From NCBI GenBank assembly GCA_022600395.1, contig JAHZKM010000026.1, positions 1 through 5,665 of the forward strand: DNA of 5,665 bases, written 5' to 3'. The notes beneath the pieces were generated by a model. It saw only the letters and a list, made by a program, of their open reading frames with translations, searched no databases and was not told where the DNA came from. Position numbers and translations under genes: made by a program. Below, in pieces: positions 1 to 5,665 of the stretch. The stretch is from Pseudomonadota bacterium (GTDB lineage Bacteria; Pseudomonadota; Gammaproteobacteria; PS1; Pseudothioglobaceae). Position 1 is the stretch's first letter; each line of letters opens with the position of its first letter.

Positions 1-30
1 CACGAGTATGGTTTGGCAATAGACAATAGA

Positions 31-61
31 TTGACTAACTGTCGCACAAGTACGCTATAGA
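31..61 (+). promoter_or_regulatory. Candidate distal sigma-70 promoter
   Basis: TTGACT at 31-36 matches the -35 consensus at five of six positions. TATAGA at 56-61 matches the -10 consensus at four of six. The spacer is 19 bases, longer than the usual 16-18, so this is a weak prediction. If real, it would start transcription near 68 and give the operon a structured leader. Confidence 0.3.
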
Positions 62-142
62 CTCTTAATTACCCCTCTTTTTTTGATCTGTGGTGCCCAA
101 TCAGTGCGGGATTCGCTGCCCTAAGCAGCCCTATATTTGTTG

Positions 143-177
143 TAATCCAAGTAAAAACCTAGGGTTAATTTGGATTA
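143..177 (+). repeat. Inverted repeat / hairpin overlapping a -10 box
   Basis: TAATCCAA at 143-150 is the exact reverse complement of TTGGATTA at 170-177. Inside it, AACC (156-159) and GGTT (163-166) form a second pair around TAG, so the whole can fold as one hairpin with an internal loop. Pairing resumes outside the arms after one mismatch (140-141 with 179-180). The right arm overlaps the first bases of the TATAAT at 176-181. It could be an operator for a dimeric repressor or a leader RNA structure; the sequence alone does not decide. Confidence 0.5.
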
Positions 178-181
178 TAAT
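176..181 (+). promoter_or_regulatory. Candidate proximal -10 box of the operon
   Basis: TATAAT is a perfect -10 hexamer 32 bases before the transporter start codon. No good -35 hexamer lies 16-18 bases upstream and the extended TG is absent. It would therefore need an activator or be weak by itself. Because an inverted repeat runs into it, it may be a regulated promoter. Confidence 0.35.
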
Positions 182-200
182 TAGAACATTTTTATGAACT

Positions 201-205
201 GGAAG
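201..205 (+). promoter_or_regulatory. Ribosome binding site of the RND transporter gene
   Basis: GGAAG lies eight bases before the ATG at 214, which is good spacing. It fixes 214 as the start. The out-of-frame ATG at 194 has no such site before it. Confidence 0.7.
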
Positions 206-213
206 CACCTGCT

Positions 214-2634
214 ATGAATTGGCGTCATCGAACCGAAAGAAAATTTGAAGGCTTTTCAGATTTGTTATTTACTCACAGCAAGAAAACCATTCTTGCTGTT
301 TTATTATTAATGGTAGGCTTTGGCTCTCAGCTGCCTACGCTAACCATGGACACCTCTACAGAAGGTTTTTTGCATAAAACCGACTCTATGCGTGTGGCTT
401 ATGACGAGTTCAGAGATCAGTTTGGTCGGGATGAAAAGCTACTAATTGCCATTAAAACAGAAAATGTTTTTGATCTAAAGTTCCTGCAAAAGCTAGAAAA
501 ACTGCATCAGCAGCTAGAGGCAGAGCTGCCTTATATTACCGATGTTAACTCTCTTATTAATGCGAGGAACACCTATGGCGATGACGAAAGTTTGATTGTT
601 GAAGATTTATTTGAAGATTTGCCCAATTCCCAGCAACAGATTGAGCCACAAAAGCAAAGAGCACTTAACAATCCTTTATTGCAAAATTTGCTCTTTAGTG
701 AAGACCAAACTTTTACCGCTATTATTATTGACACTCAAACCTATTCTTCTTTTGATGTGAACGGTGATTTGGTTGTTGAGCAAGAAGAAGACGAATTTGC
801 AGATGAGCCGGTTATTGGCGCCGCGACTGATAAAATCTATTTGTCAGATGCTGAAAATACCGTGATTGTGAAAAAAGCACAACAAATTGTTAAAGAGTTT
901 GCAGCAGAAGACTTTAAGGTTTATCTAACAGGCTCTGCTGTGATTGCCGGCACGCTTAAGCAAAGTATGATGGAGGATACTAAAAACTTTATCATTAAAA
1001 TGATTGTGATGATTGTTATTGTTTTGGGTCTGTTATTTAAGCGCCTATCGGGCGTATTATTGCCACTCACATCAGTTGCGTTTACCATTACAGTGACCCT
1101 GTCTCTTATGGCGATTACAGGTACACCATTTACCATTGTCACTCAAATTATGCCGTCATTTTTGTTAGCGGTAATTACTGGTGGTGCTATTCATTTATTG
1201 GCGATTTTTTACAAAGACTTATCCAAAACCCAAGACAGAAAAAAATCTTTGCGTTACGCTATGGGCCACTCTGGGTTGGCGATTGTGATGACATCACTCA
1301 CCACAGCGGCAGGACTTTGGTCTTTTTCATTTTCAGAGCTATCTCCCGTGGCAGATCTAGGTGTTTTTGCTAGTAGCGGTGTATTGATAGGCTTATTGTT
1401 TAACTTGGTGTTGTTGCCAGCACTCATTGCTAGTATGAGCATTAAGCCTCATACCGCCAAAGAAGATGCACAAGAGCATACCCAGATGGATAAAATGCTG
1501 TTAGGCATTAGCCGTATTTCAACGGGTTACCCAAAAGCCATTATCGCAATTAGCACACTGATGATTTTGGTGGCAATTGCCTTTGCCTCACATCTCAGAT
1601 TTTCGCATTATCCATTGATCTGGTTTCCAGAAGAGCACGCTTCTCGTGTGGCAACTGAAGTGGTTGATGATAAGTTGAAAGGCTCAATCACCATGGAAAT
1701 AGTTATTGATACGGGTAGAGAAAACGGCTTGTACGAGCCGGCTGTGCTAAATAAGATCGAGCAAGCCACTGATTATTTAAATAGCGTTCAAACACAAGAC
1801 TTTTACGTAGGAAAAACATTAAGCTTGGTGGATGTTCTTAAAGAAACCAATAGAGCACTTAATGAAAATAAACCTGAATTTTATGTTGTGCCCCAGGACA
1901 AAAACCTAGTCGCTCAAGAGTTGTTTTTATTTGAAAATAGTGGCAGTGATGACTTAGAGGATTTTGTTGATTCGAGCTTTTCTAAGGCGCGCATTACAGT
2001 GAAACTGCCTTATGTTGAATCGCTAGGATACAACAAATTTTTAATTGAATGGAAAGCTTACTTTAATCAGCAATTTGATGGCGTGGCCGATGTTAGATTT
2101 ACAGGCATATCAGTTTTGTTGTCTACCATTATGGAAAAGGCCATTCATTCTAGCGCAGTGAGTTATGTTATTGCTTTTGGCTTGATTTCAATTATGATGA
2201 TTGCCCTAATCGGCAACGTCAAAATTGGATTAATCAGCATGATTCCAAACATGTTGCCAATTTTGTTCTTATCAACCATTATGGTGATTTTTGATATGCC
2301 ACTAGATATGTTTACTATGCTAATTGGTGCCATTGCTCTGGGCTTGGCGGTTGATGACACGGTGCACTTTATGCATAATTTTAGACGCTATGAGCTTGAA
2401 TATAACGATGTTGATAAGGCAGTTAGACTGACGCTTATGGGCACAGGTCGAGCAATTGTGGTTACCTCAATAGTATTGTCAGTAGGCTTTTTGGTGCTAT
2501 TGTTTGCCTCAATGAGCTCTATGTTTAATTTTGGCGTCTTAACAGCCAGTGCTATTTTTATAGCCTTGCTGGCTGACTTTTTCTTGGTGCCTGCCATCAT
2601 GAAACTACTCATTCACAACAAAGGAGATTTATAA
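214..2634 (+). CDS. RND/MMPL-family inner-membrane transporter
   Basis: The product is an 806-residue integral inner-membrane protein with the duplicated RND layout. TM1 is at about 24-42, followed by a periplasmic domain at 43-255 and a TM2-6 bundle at about 258-408. TM7 is at about 441-461, followed by a second periplasmic domain at 462-645 and TM8-12 at about 647-800. The C-terminal half carries the family's acidic pair in TM10 (GLAVDDTVHFM, D714 and D715), expected to take part in proton coupling. The matching N-terminal segment reads TGGAIHLL (around 322-329) with His327 and no acid. The length and the short, simple periplasmic domains fit the MMPL/HpnN-type 'predicted exporter' group (COG1033) rather than AcrB-type drug pumps of about 1,000 residues. 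Relatives move lipids and other hydrophobic molecules. It heads an operon with a LolA-like protein and an outer-membrane barrel, which argues for traffic between inner and outer membranes. The start is set by GGAAG at 201-205. The substrate is unknown. Confidence 0.93.
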   Translation: MNWRHRTERKFEGFSDLLFTHSKKTILAVLLLMVGFGSQLPTLTMDTSTEGFLHKTDSMRVAYDEFRDQFGRDEKLLIAIKTENVFDLKFLQKLEKLHQQLEAELPYITDVNSLINARNTYGDDESLIVEDLFEDLPNSQQQIEPQKQRALNNPLLQNLLFSEDQTFTAIIIDTQTYSSFDVNGDLVVEQEEDEFADEPVIGAATDKIYLSDAENTVIVKKAQQIVKEFAAEDFKVYLTGSAVIAGTLKQSMMEDTKNFIIKMIVMIVIVLGLLFKRLSGVLLPLTSVAFTITVTLSLMAITGTPFTIVTQIMPSFLLAVITGGAIHLLAIFYKDLSKTQDRKKSLRYAMGHSGLAIVMTSLTTAAGLWSFSFSELSPVADLGVFASSGVLIGLLFNLVLLPALIASMSIKPHTAKEDAQEHTQMDKMLLGISRISTGYPKAIIAISTLMILVAIAFASHLRFSHYPLIWFPEEHASRVATEVVDDKLKGSITMEIVIDTGRENGLYEPAVLNKIEQATDYLNSVQTQDFYVGKTLSLVDVLKETNRALNENKPEFYVVPQDKNLVAQELFLFENSGSDDLEDFVDSSFSKARITVKLPYVESLGYNKFLIEWKAYFNQQFDGVADVRFTGISVLLSTIMEKAIHSSAVSYVIAFGLISIMMIALIGNVKIGLISMIPNMLPILFLSTIMVIFDMPLDMFTMLIGAIALGLAVDDTVHFMHNFRRYELEYNDVDKAVRLTLMGTGRAIVVTSIVLSVGFLVLLFASMSSMFNFGVLTASAIFIALLADFFLVPAIMKLLIHNKGDL

Positions 2635-3440
2635 TGAATATAAGACCATTAGTGGCGCTGGGCATCTTCTTAGGATCGCCTGCTGCGTTTGCTGTAGATC
2701 AAGCTCGAAGTATTATGGACAAAGCAGATGCTCGAGATGACGGGGCAAGCATGGTGTCAACTATGCAAATGACGTTGATTGATAAAAACAACAAACAACG
2801 CATTCGTCAAATGCGTATGTTTTCAAAAGATATTGATGCCAACACTGAGCATAAAACCATTTTTTTCTTATCGCCGAGCGATGTTAAAAATACAGCATTC
2901 TTGACTTATGATTATAGTGGTGACGATAAAGACGACGATCAGTGGATGTATCTGCCAGCTTTGAAAAAAACCAAGCGTATTCCAGCTAGCGATAAAGACG
3001 CCGCCTTTATGGGCAGTGATTTTTCTTATTCAGACATGACCGATAATGAGCTAGACGATTACAGCTATAAGCTATTGGGAGAGAGTACCATTAAACGTGC
3101 TCAGGGTGATGAGAAGGTATGGAAGATTGAGGCTTTGCCCGTTAATCAAGCAGTGATTGATGAAACAGGTTATACCAAAAGTGTTTTATATGTGCGTCAA
3201 GACAATTATGTATTAACTAGAGCAAAGTTTTATTTGAAAAAAGCCAGTCGTATTAAATATATGGATGTGCAAGCAATAGAGAAAATTGATGGTATTTGGG
3301 TTGCTATGCAAACCAAAATGACCACCAAACAAGGTAAGCAAACTCTGCACAAAACTATTTTAACCAACTCCTCTGTTGAGATTAATAAGGCGATTGACGA
3401 TGACATGTTTACCATCCGCACGATTGAAAAAGGCCTATAA
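2634..3440 (+). CDS. Periplasmic LolA-like 'outer membrane lipoprotein-sorting' family protein
   Basis: The product is a 268-residue secreted protein. Residues 1-20 form a signal peptide with likely cleavage at AFA|VD. There is no cysteine after the cleavage site, so it is soluble rather than a lipoprotein. The mature part has hallmarks of the LolA-like family often annotated as 'outer membrane lipoprotein-sorting protein' (COG2834, PF17131-type): a hydrophobic strand with TIFFLSPSDVKNTAFLTY (75-92), QWMYLPALKKTKRI (103-116), and FMGSDFSYSDM (125-135). The LolA fold is a half-barrel that holds acyl chains, so the inferred job is to accept a hydrophobic cargo from the RND pump and carry it across the periplasm. 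The ATG shares its A with the last base of the transporter's TAA stop, and AAGGAG at 2621-2626 sits seven bases upstream; the two genes are co-transcribed and probably translationally coupled. It is distinct from housekeeping LolA, which is shorter and not normally linked to an RND pump. Confidence 0.9.
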   Translation: MNIRPLVALGIFLGSPAAFAVDQARSIMDKADARDDGASMVSTMQMTLIDKNNKQRIRQMRMFSKDIDANTEHKTIFFLSPSDVKNTAFLTYDYSGDDKDDDQWMYLPALKKTKRIPASDKDAAFMGSDFSYSDMTDNELDDYSYKLLGESTIKRAQGDEKVWKIEALPVNQAVIDETGYTKSVLYVRQDNYVLTRAKFYLKKASRIKYMDVQAIEKIDGIWVAMQTKMTTKQGKQTLHKTILTNSSVEINKAIDDDMFTIRTIEKGL

Positions 3441-4739
3441 ATGATGAAATGGCTGACAATCAGTATGCTGTTGGGTGCTTCGCTCGCAGCACACGCCGAA
3501 GATGGTTTTGATGATGACGGATTTGACACAGACGAAGTGATTATTGCCATTGATCATGAGCCCGAAGCTAGAGGTTTGCTATATGGTTCGATAGATTTAG
3601 AGGCGCATTACAATTTTGATAATGATAAAGACTTGTCGTTGCTCAAAACTTGGGTAGATGTGATTGGTGAATATAAGCTAGACAATGGTCACAAGATTAC
3701 AAGCAATCTGAAAGGTGCGCATGATTTTATTTATGAACTTGATGGTAGTAATTACACTGCCAAACCTAATGGCTACGAAAATGAGATTAATCTCAACGAA
3801 CTAACCCTGGAAGGCAGTCTAAATCCCAAGCTTGATTTCAAGGTGGGTAGGCAGATTGTGGTTTGGGGAAAGTCAGACTCTATCCGCATTACCGACATTT
3901 TAAACCCGTTAGATAATCGCATACCTGGTTTGGTTGATATTAAAAATCTGCGCTTAGGGCGCACCATGAGCAAGCTCGATTATTATGTTGATGAATATAA
4001 TCTTTCTATGATTGCCCTGCATGAAAATCGCTTTACCGAAAATCCCGCCCAATATTCAGATTTTAAGTTAACAGCAGACAAGCCCACTAATAAACCTGAT
4101 AACCAATTAGACAATTTGGGTGTTGCATTAAGTCTAACCGGCGCTTTTAAAGGTTATGATATGGGGCTATATTTTGCAGATACGTATATCGACAAAGCTT
4201 ACCTAAAAGGCGATACACTCTTTTATGACAACAAGTCTAAAATGTTAGGCGGCGCCTATAATCAAGTTATTGACAGTTTTTTGCTGAAAGCAGAAGCAGC
4301 ATATTTTGATCAAATCAAATATAACACAGATATTAATAACACCGTAAACAGCGCCAGAACGGATGTTTTGTTAGGCGTAGAATATAATGGTATTACCGAT
4401 GGCTCAATTAGCTATGAGATTGCACTGAGAAAAATTCATGATTACCTAGACACAATGAATAGCGCGCTTAATGGCTATAAGCGCGAAGAGGAGTATCAGC
4501 AAGTGGTTCGTTTCAGTCAAGCGTATTTGAATCAAACGCTTGACCTGAGTGTTGTGCTTAGTGCGATGGGCAACTCAGCACAAGACGGCGGTTCTGCTAG
4601 GGTGACACTTGATTATGCTATTGATGATCAGTTATCAGTTAGTGGCGGTATCATTGATTATATTGGAGGCGACAACCCCATGATCGACAGCTATCAAGAA
4701 AATGACCGAATGTTTGTTAAGCTTAGCCACACTTTCTAA
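3441..4739 (+). CDS. Outer-membrane beta-barrel protein, DUF1302-like
   Basis: The product is a 432-residue protein with a signal peptide (residues 1-19, AHA|ED). A very acidic segment with a repeated DGFD motif follows (20-40). The rest consists of alternating hydrophobic/polar strands separated by polar loops and ends in MFVKLSHTF. A terminal Phe with alternating hydrophobic residues is the usual C-terminal signal for Bam-mediated outer-membrane insertion. The segment KVGRQIVVWGKSDSIRI then TDILNPLDNR (134-160) resembles the GRQ..WG...NP.D region of DUF1302-type barrels; other porin-like families remain possible. The start codon directly follows the upstream TAA, with AAAAGG at 3428-3433 as ribosome binding site. 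A second ATG at 3444 would be almost as good and would not change the mature protein. The position suggests the outer-membrane end of the pathway begun by the pump and the LolA-like protein. The acidic stretch could bind cations or dock the periplasmic partner; this is a guess. Confidence 0.82.
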   Translation: MMKWLTISMLLGASLAAHAEDGFDDDGFDTDEVIIAIDHEPEARGLLYGSIDLEAHYNFDNDKDLSLLKTWVDVIGEYKLDNGHKITSNLKGAHDFIYELDGSNYTAKPNGYENEINLNELTLEGSLNPKLDFKVGRQIVVWGKSDSIRITDILNPLDNRIPGLVDIKNLRLGRTMSKLDYYVDEYNLSMIALHENRFTENPAQYSDFKLTADKPTNKPDNQLDNLGVALSLTGAFKGYDMGLYFADTYIDKAYLKGDTLFYDNKSKMLGGAYNQVIDSFLLKAEAAYFDQIKYNTDINNTVNSARTDVLLGVEYNGITDGSISYEIALRKIHDYLDTMNSALNGYKREEEYQQVVRFSQAYLNQTLDLSVVLSAMGNSAQDGGSARVTLDYAIDDQLSVSGGIIDYIGGDNPMIDSYQENDRMFVKLSHTF

Positions 4740-4749
4740 AGGATATTTT

Positions 4750-4775
4750 GCGTTTATTCTATATTATGTTATAAT
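4750..4775 (+). promoter_or_regulatory. Extended -10 promoter for the secreted-protein gene
   Basis: TATAAT at 4770-4775 is a perfect -10 hexamer, preceded by TG at 4767-4768 with one base between: a complete extended -10 element. The -35 is poor (TTGCGT at 4748-4753, 16-base spacer), which extended -10 promoters tolerate. Transcription would start near 4782, about 20 bases before the ATG at 4803. The gene therefore probably has its own, possibly strong, expression even if some operon transcripts read through. No terminator was seen between 4740 and 4769. Confidence 0.65.
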
Positions 4776-4802
4776 AATATATATTTTGGATTGATCGGGC
4801 AA

Positions 4803-5363
4803 ATGATTAAAAAAACAAGTTTTATGTTAAGCATAGTGGCTATTGTATCGTTTAATGCGACTGCATTTTTTAGTACTAATGGTTTTATGCCATTTGGAAA
4901 CGGTACGGGTTATACAAGCACAGCCCCTTGGAGCAATAACTCTAATTGGAACCCTATGGCTTCAGGTGCGCAGTTTTCTCCTGCCAATGATGCCAGAAAT
5001 ATGAGTCGTTATAGTAACCGCCCAAGCTCGCTTAGAAATTATCGCCAGAATCCAGCGTTCCAGCCGAATAATGCAATGATGGTGATGCCAAATCAGATGC
5101 AACCAAGCAACTGGCTGCAGGAAACTGACTTTAGTAAAACGCTTGAGCAGATTAAGGGTTCTGGTAGTAAAACTTTTTTTGTGAATGAAATGCCGGTCAA
5201 CTTTAATGAAGGCTATCAAAACATACAGGCACAGTCGCAAAATATTGAGAATGCTGTTAAAGAGCAAATTAAACGCGCTCGTTTAACAGATGATATTTAT
5301 GGCAAGCAAGGCTATGGATTGTCGCCGGCCGCTGCTTCAACACTTCGAGTCAATGCTGAATAG
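4803..5363 (+). CDS. Small secreted Asn/Ser/Pro/Met-rich protein of unknown function
   Basis: The product is 186 residues long. A basic N-terminus (MIKK) and a hydrophobic core give a clear signal peptide with likely cleavage near ATA|FF (after residue 21). Residues 22-105 are low-complexity, rich in Asn, Ser, Pro, Met and Gly with scattered aromatics (FMPFGNGTGY, APWSNNSNWNPM). Residues 106-165 are more ordinary, with a probable helix around 137-160 (QNIQAQSQNIENAVKEQI). There are no cysteines and no domain I recognise. An in-frame TTG at 4791 would add four residues, but GGA abuts it directly and the predicted transcript start leaves only about nine bases before it, so the ATG is preferred; its ribosome binding site is weak. 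The gene has its own promoter and terminator, so it is a separate unit. The composition recalls secreted structural proteins such as sulfur globule proteins, but without a diagnostic motif that remains speculative. Function unknown. Confidence 0.8.
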   Translation: MIKKTSFMLSIVAIVSFNATAFFSTNGFMPFGNGTGYTSTAPWSNNSNWNPMASGAQFSPANDARNMSRYSNRPSSLRNYRQNPAFQPNNAMMVMPNQMQPSNWLQETDFSKTLEQIKGSGSKTFFVNEMPVNFNEGYQNIQAQSQNIENAVKEQIKRARLTDDIYGKQGYGLSPAAASTLRVNAE

Positions 5364-5387
5364 TTATTGAGAGGAAGACGTTTATTT

Positions 5388-5415
5388 AAAGGCCGCTATG
5401 ATTAGCGGCTTTTTT
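5388..5415 (+). terminator. Rho-independent terminator
   Basis: GCCGCTA (5392-5398) pairs perfectly with TAGCGGC (5403-5409) around a TGAT loop, followed by TTTTTT at 5410-5415 and more T-rich sequence. AAA upstream (5388-5390) can extend the stem into the T run. It lies 25 bases after the TAG of the secreted-protein gene and closes that unit. On the minus strand the trailing T run is short, so it works mainly for + strand transcripts. Confidence 0.9.
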
Positions 5416-5443
5416 ATTTTTGTTCTAAAATAGCCTCCCAAAA

Positions 5444-5455
5444 TACACATGTGTA
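5444..5455. repeat. 12-base perfect palindrome
   Basis: TACACATGTGTA reads the same on both strands. It lies 29 bases after the terminator's T run. A protein binding site is possible, but palindromes of this size also occur by chance in AT-rich DNA. Confidence 0.35.
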
Positions 5456-5540
5456 AAATTTTCTAAATTTTGTTTGTAGTGTCAAATTAGTAAGCAAAAA
5501 AACCTAAATAATTAATAAAATTAGCTGTTTTTAGGGTTTT

Positions 5541-5560
5541 TAGGCGATATTTATCGCCTA
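5541..5560. repeat. 20-base perfect inverted repeat
   Basis: TAGGCGATA at 5541-5549 is the exact reverse complement of TATCGCCTA at 5552-5560, with only TT between. As RNA it gives an 8-bp stem with a four-base loop. No T run follows directly on either strand, so it is not a standard terminator. The near-zero spacer and the GC-rich arms in an AT-rich context suit an operator for a dimeric regulator, or a structural element. Confidence 0.6.
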
Positions 5561-5665
5561 CACTTCAACAATTTTCATTTTTTTCATTATTTTTTTTAAT
5601 TATAAAACCTTGTTAAATCATAGGTTTAGAGGGTTTTTATAAAAAAATATAAGAATATCATTGAC

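Larger units (their letters stand above)
1..213 (+). other. Non-coding leader upstream of the transporter operon
   Basis: No convincing gene lies here on either strand. One frame is open from the left edge to a TAG at 58-60, too short to tell whether it is the tail of an upstream gene. The stretch from about 89 to 131 is clearly richer in G and C than its surroundings and can form small hairpins. The 3' third is AT-rich and carries an inverted repeat and a TATAAT box. If transcription starts near 68, the operon mRNA would have a leader of roughly 145 bases. No known riboswitch class was recognised. Confidence 0.5.
5416..5665. other. AT-rich non-coding tail with palindromes
   Basis: No reading frame of useful length is present on either strand. 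The region is extremely AT-rich and carries several small symmetrical elements: a 12-base perfect palindrome at 5444-5455, paired TTTTTAGG direct repeats at 5528-5535 and 5537-5544, a 20-base inverted repeat at 5541-5560, a 6-bp stem at 5605-5610/5622-5627, and a 12-base palindrome at 5634-5645. The window ends in TTGAC (5661-5665), which could be a cut -35 box. It is probably the upstream regulatory region of the next gene, or an intergenic spacer. Confidence 0.5.

Noticed and set aside
1..60. Open frame from the left edge ending in TAG at 58-60, possible tail of an upstream gene
   Set aside because: Only 19 codons are visible, with no recognisable protein pattern, so it cannot be told from chance.
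754..789. Canonical EF-hand in the transporter
   Set aside because: The conserved Gly at loop position 6 is replaced by Leu and no flanking helix pair is evident; kept only as a low-interest acidic insert.
3230..3550. 106-codon minus-strand frame across the junction of the second and third genes
   Set aside because: It lies wholly inside two well-supported genes on the other strand and has no convincing protein features.
4791..4802. TTG at 4791 as start of the secreted protein
   Set aside because: It has no properly spaced ribosome binding site and only about nine bases of predicted leader; the ATG at 4803 gives a cleaner signal peptide.
4962..5267. 101-codon minus-strand frame inside the secreted-protein gene
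   Set aside because: The plus-strand gene has a signal peptide, promoter and terminator; this antisense frame has none and looks like a shadow.
5457..5485. Minus-strand promoter using TTGACA (complement of 5480-5485)
   Set aside because: The -35 is perfect, but no acceptable -10 lies 16-18 bases away and no minus-strand gene follows.
5541..5560. 20-base inverted repeat as an intrinsic terminator
   Set aside because: The sequence directly after the stem is not a T run on either strand.

Overview
The window looks like chromosomal DNA from an AT-rich Gram-negative bacterium, most likely a gammaproteobacterium. Three successive genes encode an inner-membrane pump, a periplasmic protein and an outer-membrane barrel, which requires a double-membrane envelope. 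The low GC content and the protein styles would suit a SUP05/Thioglobus-like sulfur oxidiser. That placement is an impression from reading the sequence, not a demonstrated assignment.

Bases 1-213 hold no convincing gene. They form a leader with candidate promoter elements, a GC-richer patch able to form two competing small hairpins, and an inverted repeat (143-177) that runs into a TATAAT box just upstream of the first gene.

Bases 214-4739 are a tightly packed three-gene operon on the + strand. The first gene is an 806-residue RND/MMPL-type transporter. The second is a 268-residue secreted LolA-like protein of the 'outer membrane lipoprotein-sorting' family; its start codon shares one base with the previous stop. 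The third is a 432-residue outer-membrane beta-barrel resembling DUF1302, starting directly after the previous stop. Together they look like a complete trans-envelope route: energised extraction at the inner membrane, periplasmic carriage by a LolA-fold protein, and delivery to or through the outer membrane. The cargo cannot be read from the sequence; a lipid or other hydrophobic molecule is the best guess from the families.

Bases 4740-5415 form a separate unit: a strong extended -10 promoter, a small secreted protein rich in Asn, Ser, Pro, Met and Gly with no recognised domain, and a clear intrinsic terminator. Its composition recalls secreted structural proteins such as sulfur globule proteins, but this is only a hypothesis.

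Bases 5416-5665 are very AT-rich and non-coding on both strands. They contain several perfect short palindromes and a direct repeat of unknown role. No mobile elements, tRNA, rRNA or CRISPR arrays were seen.
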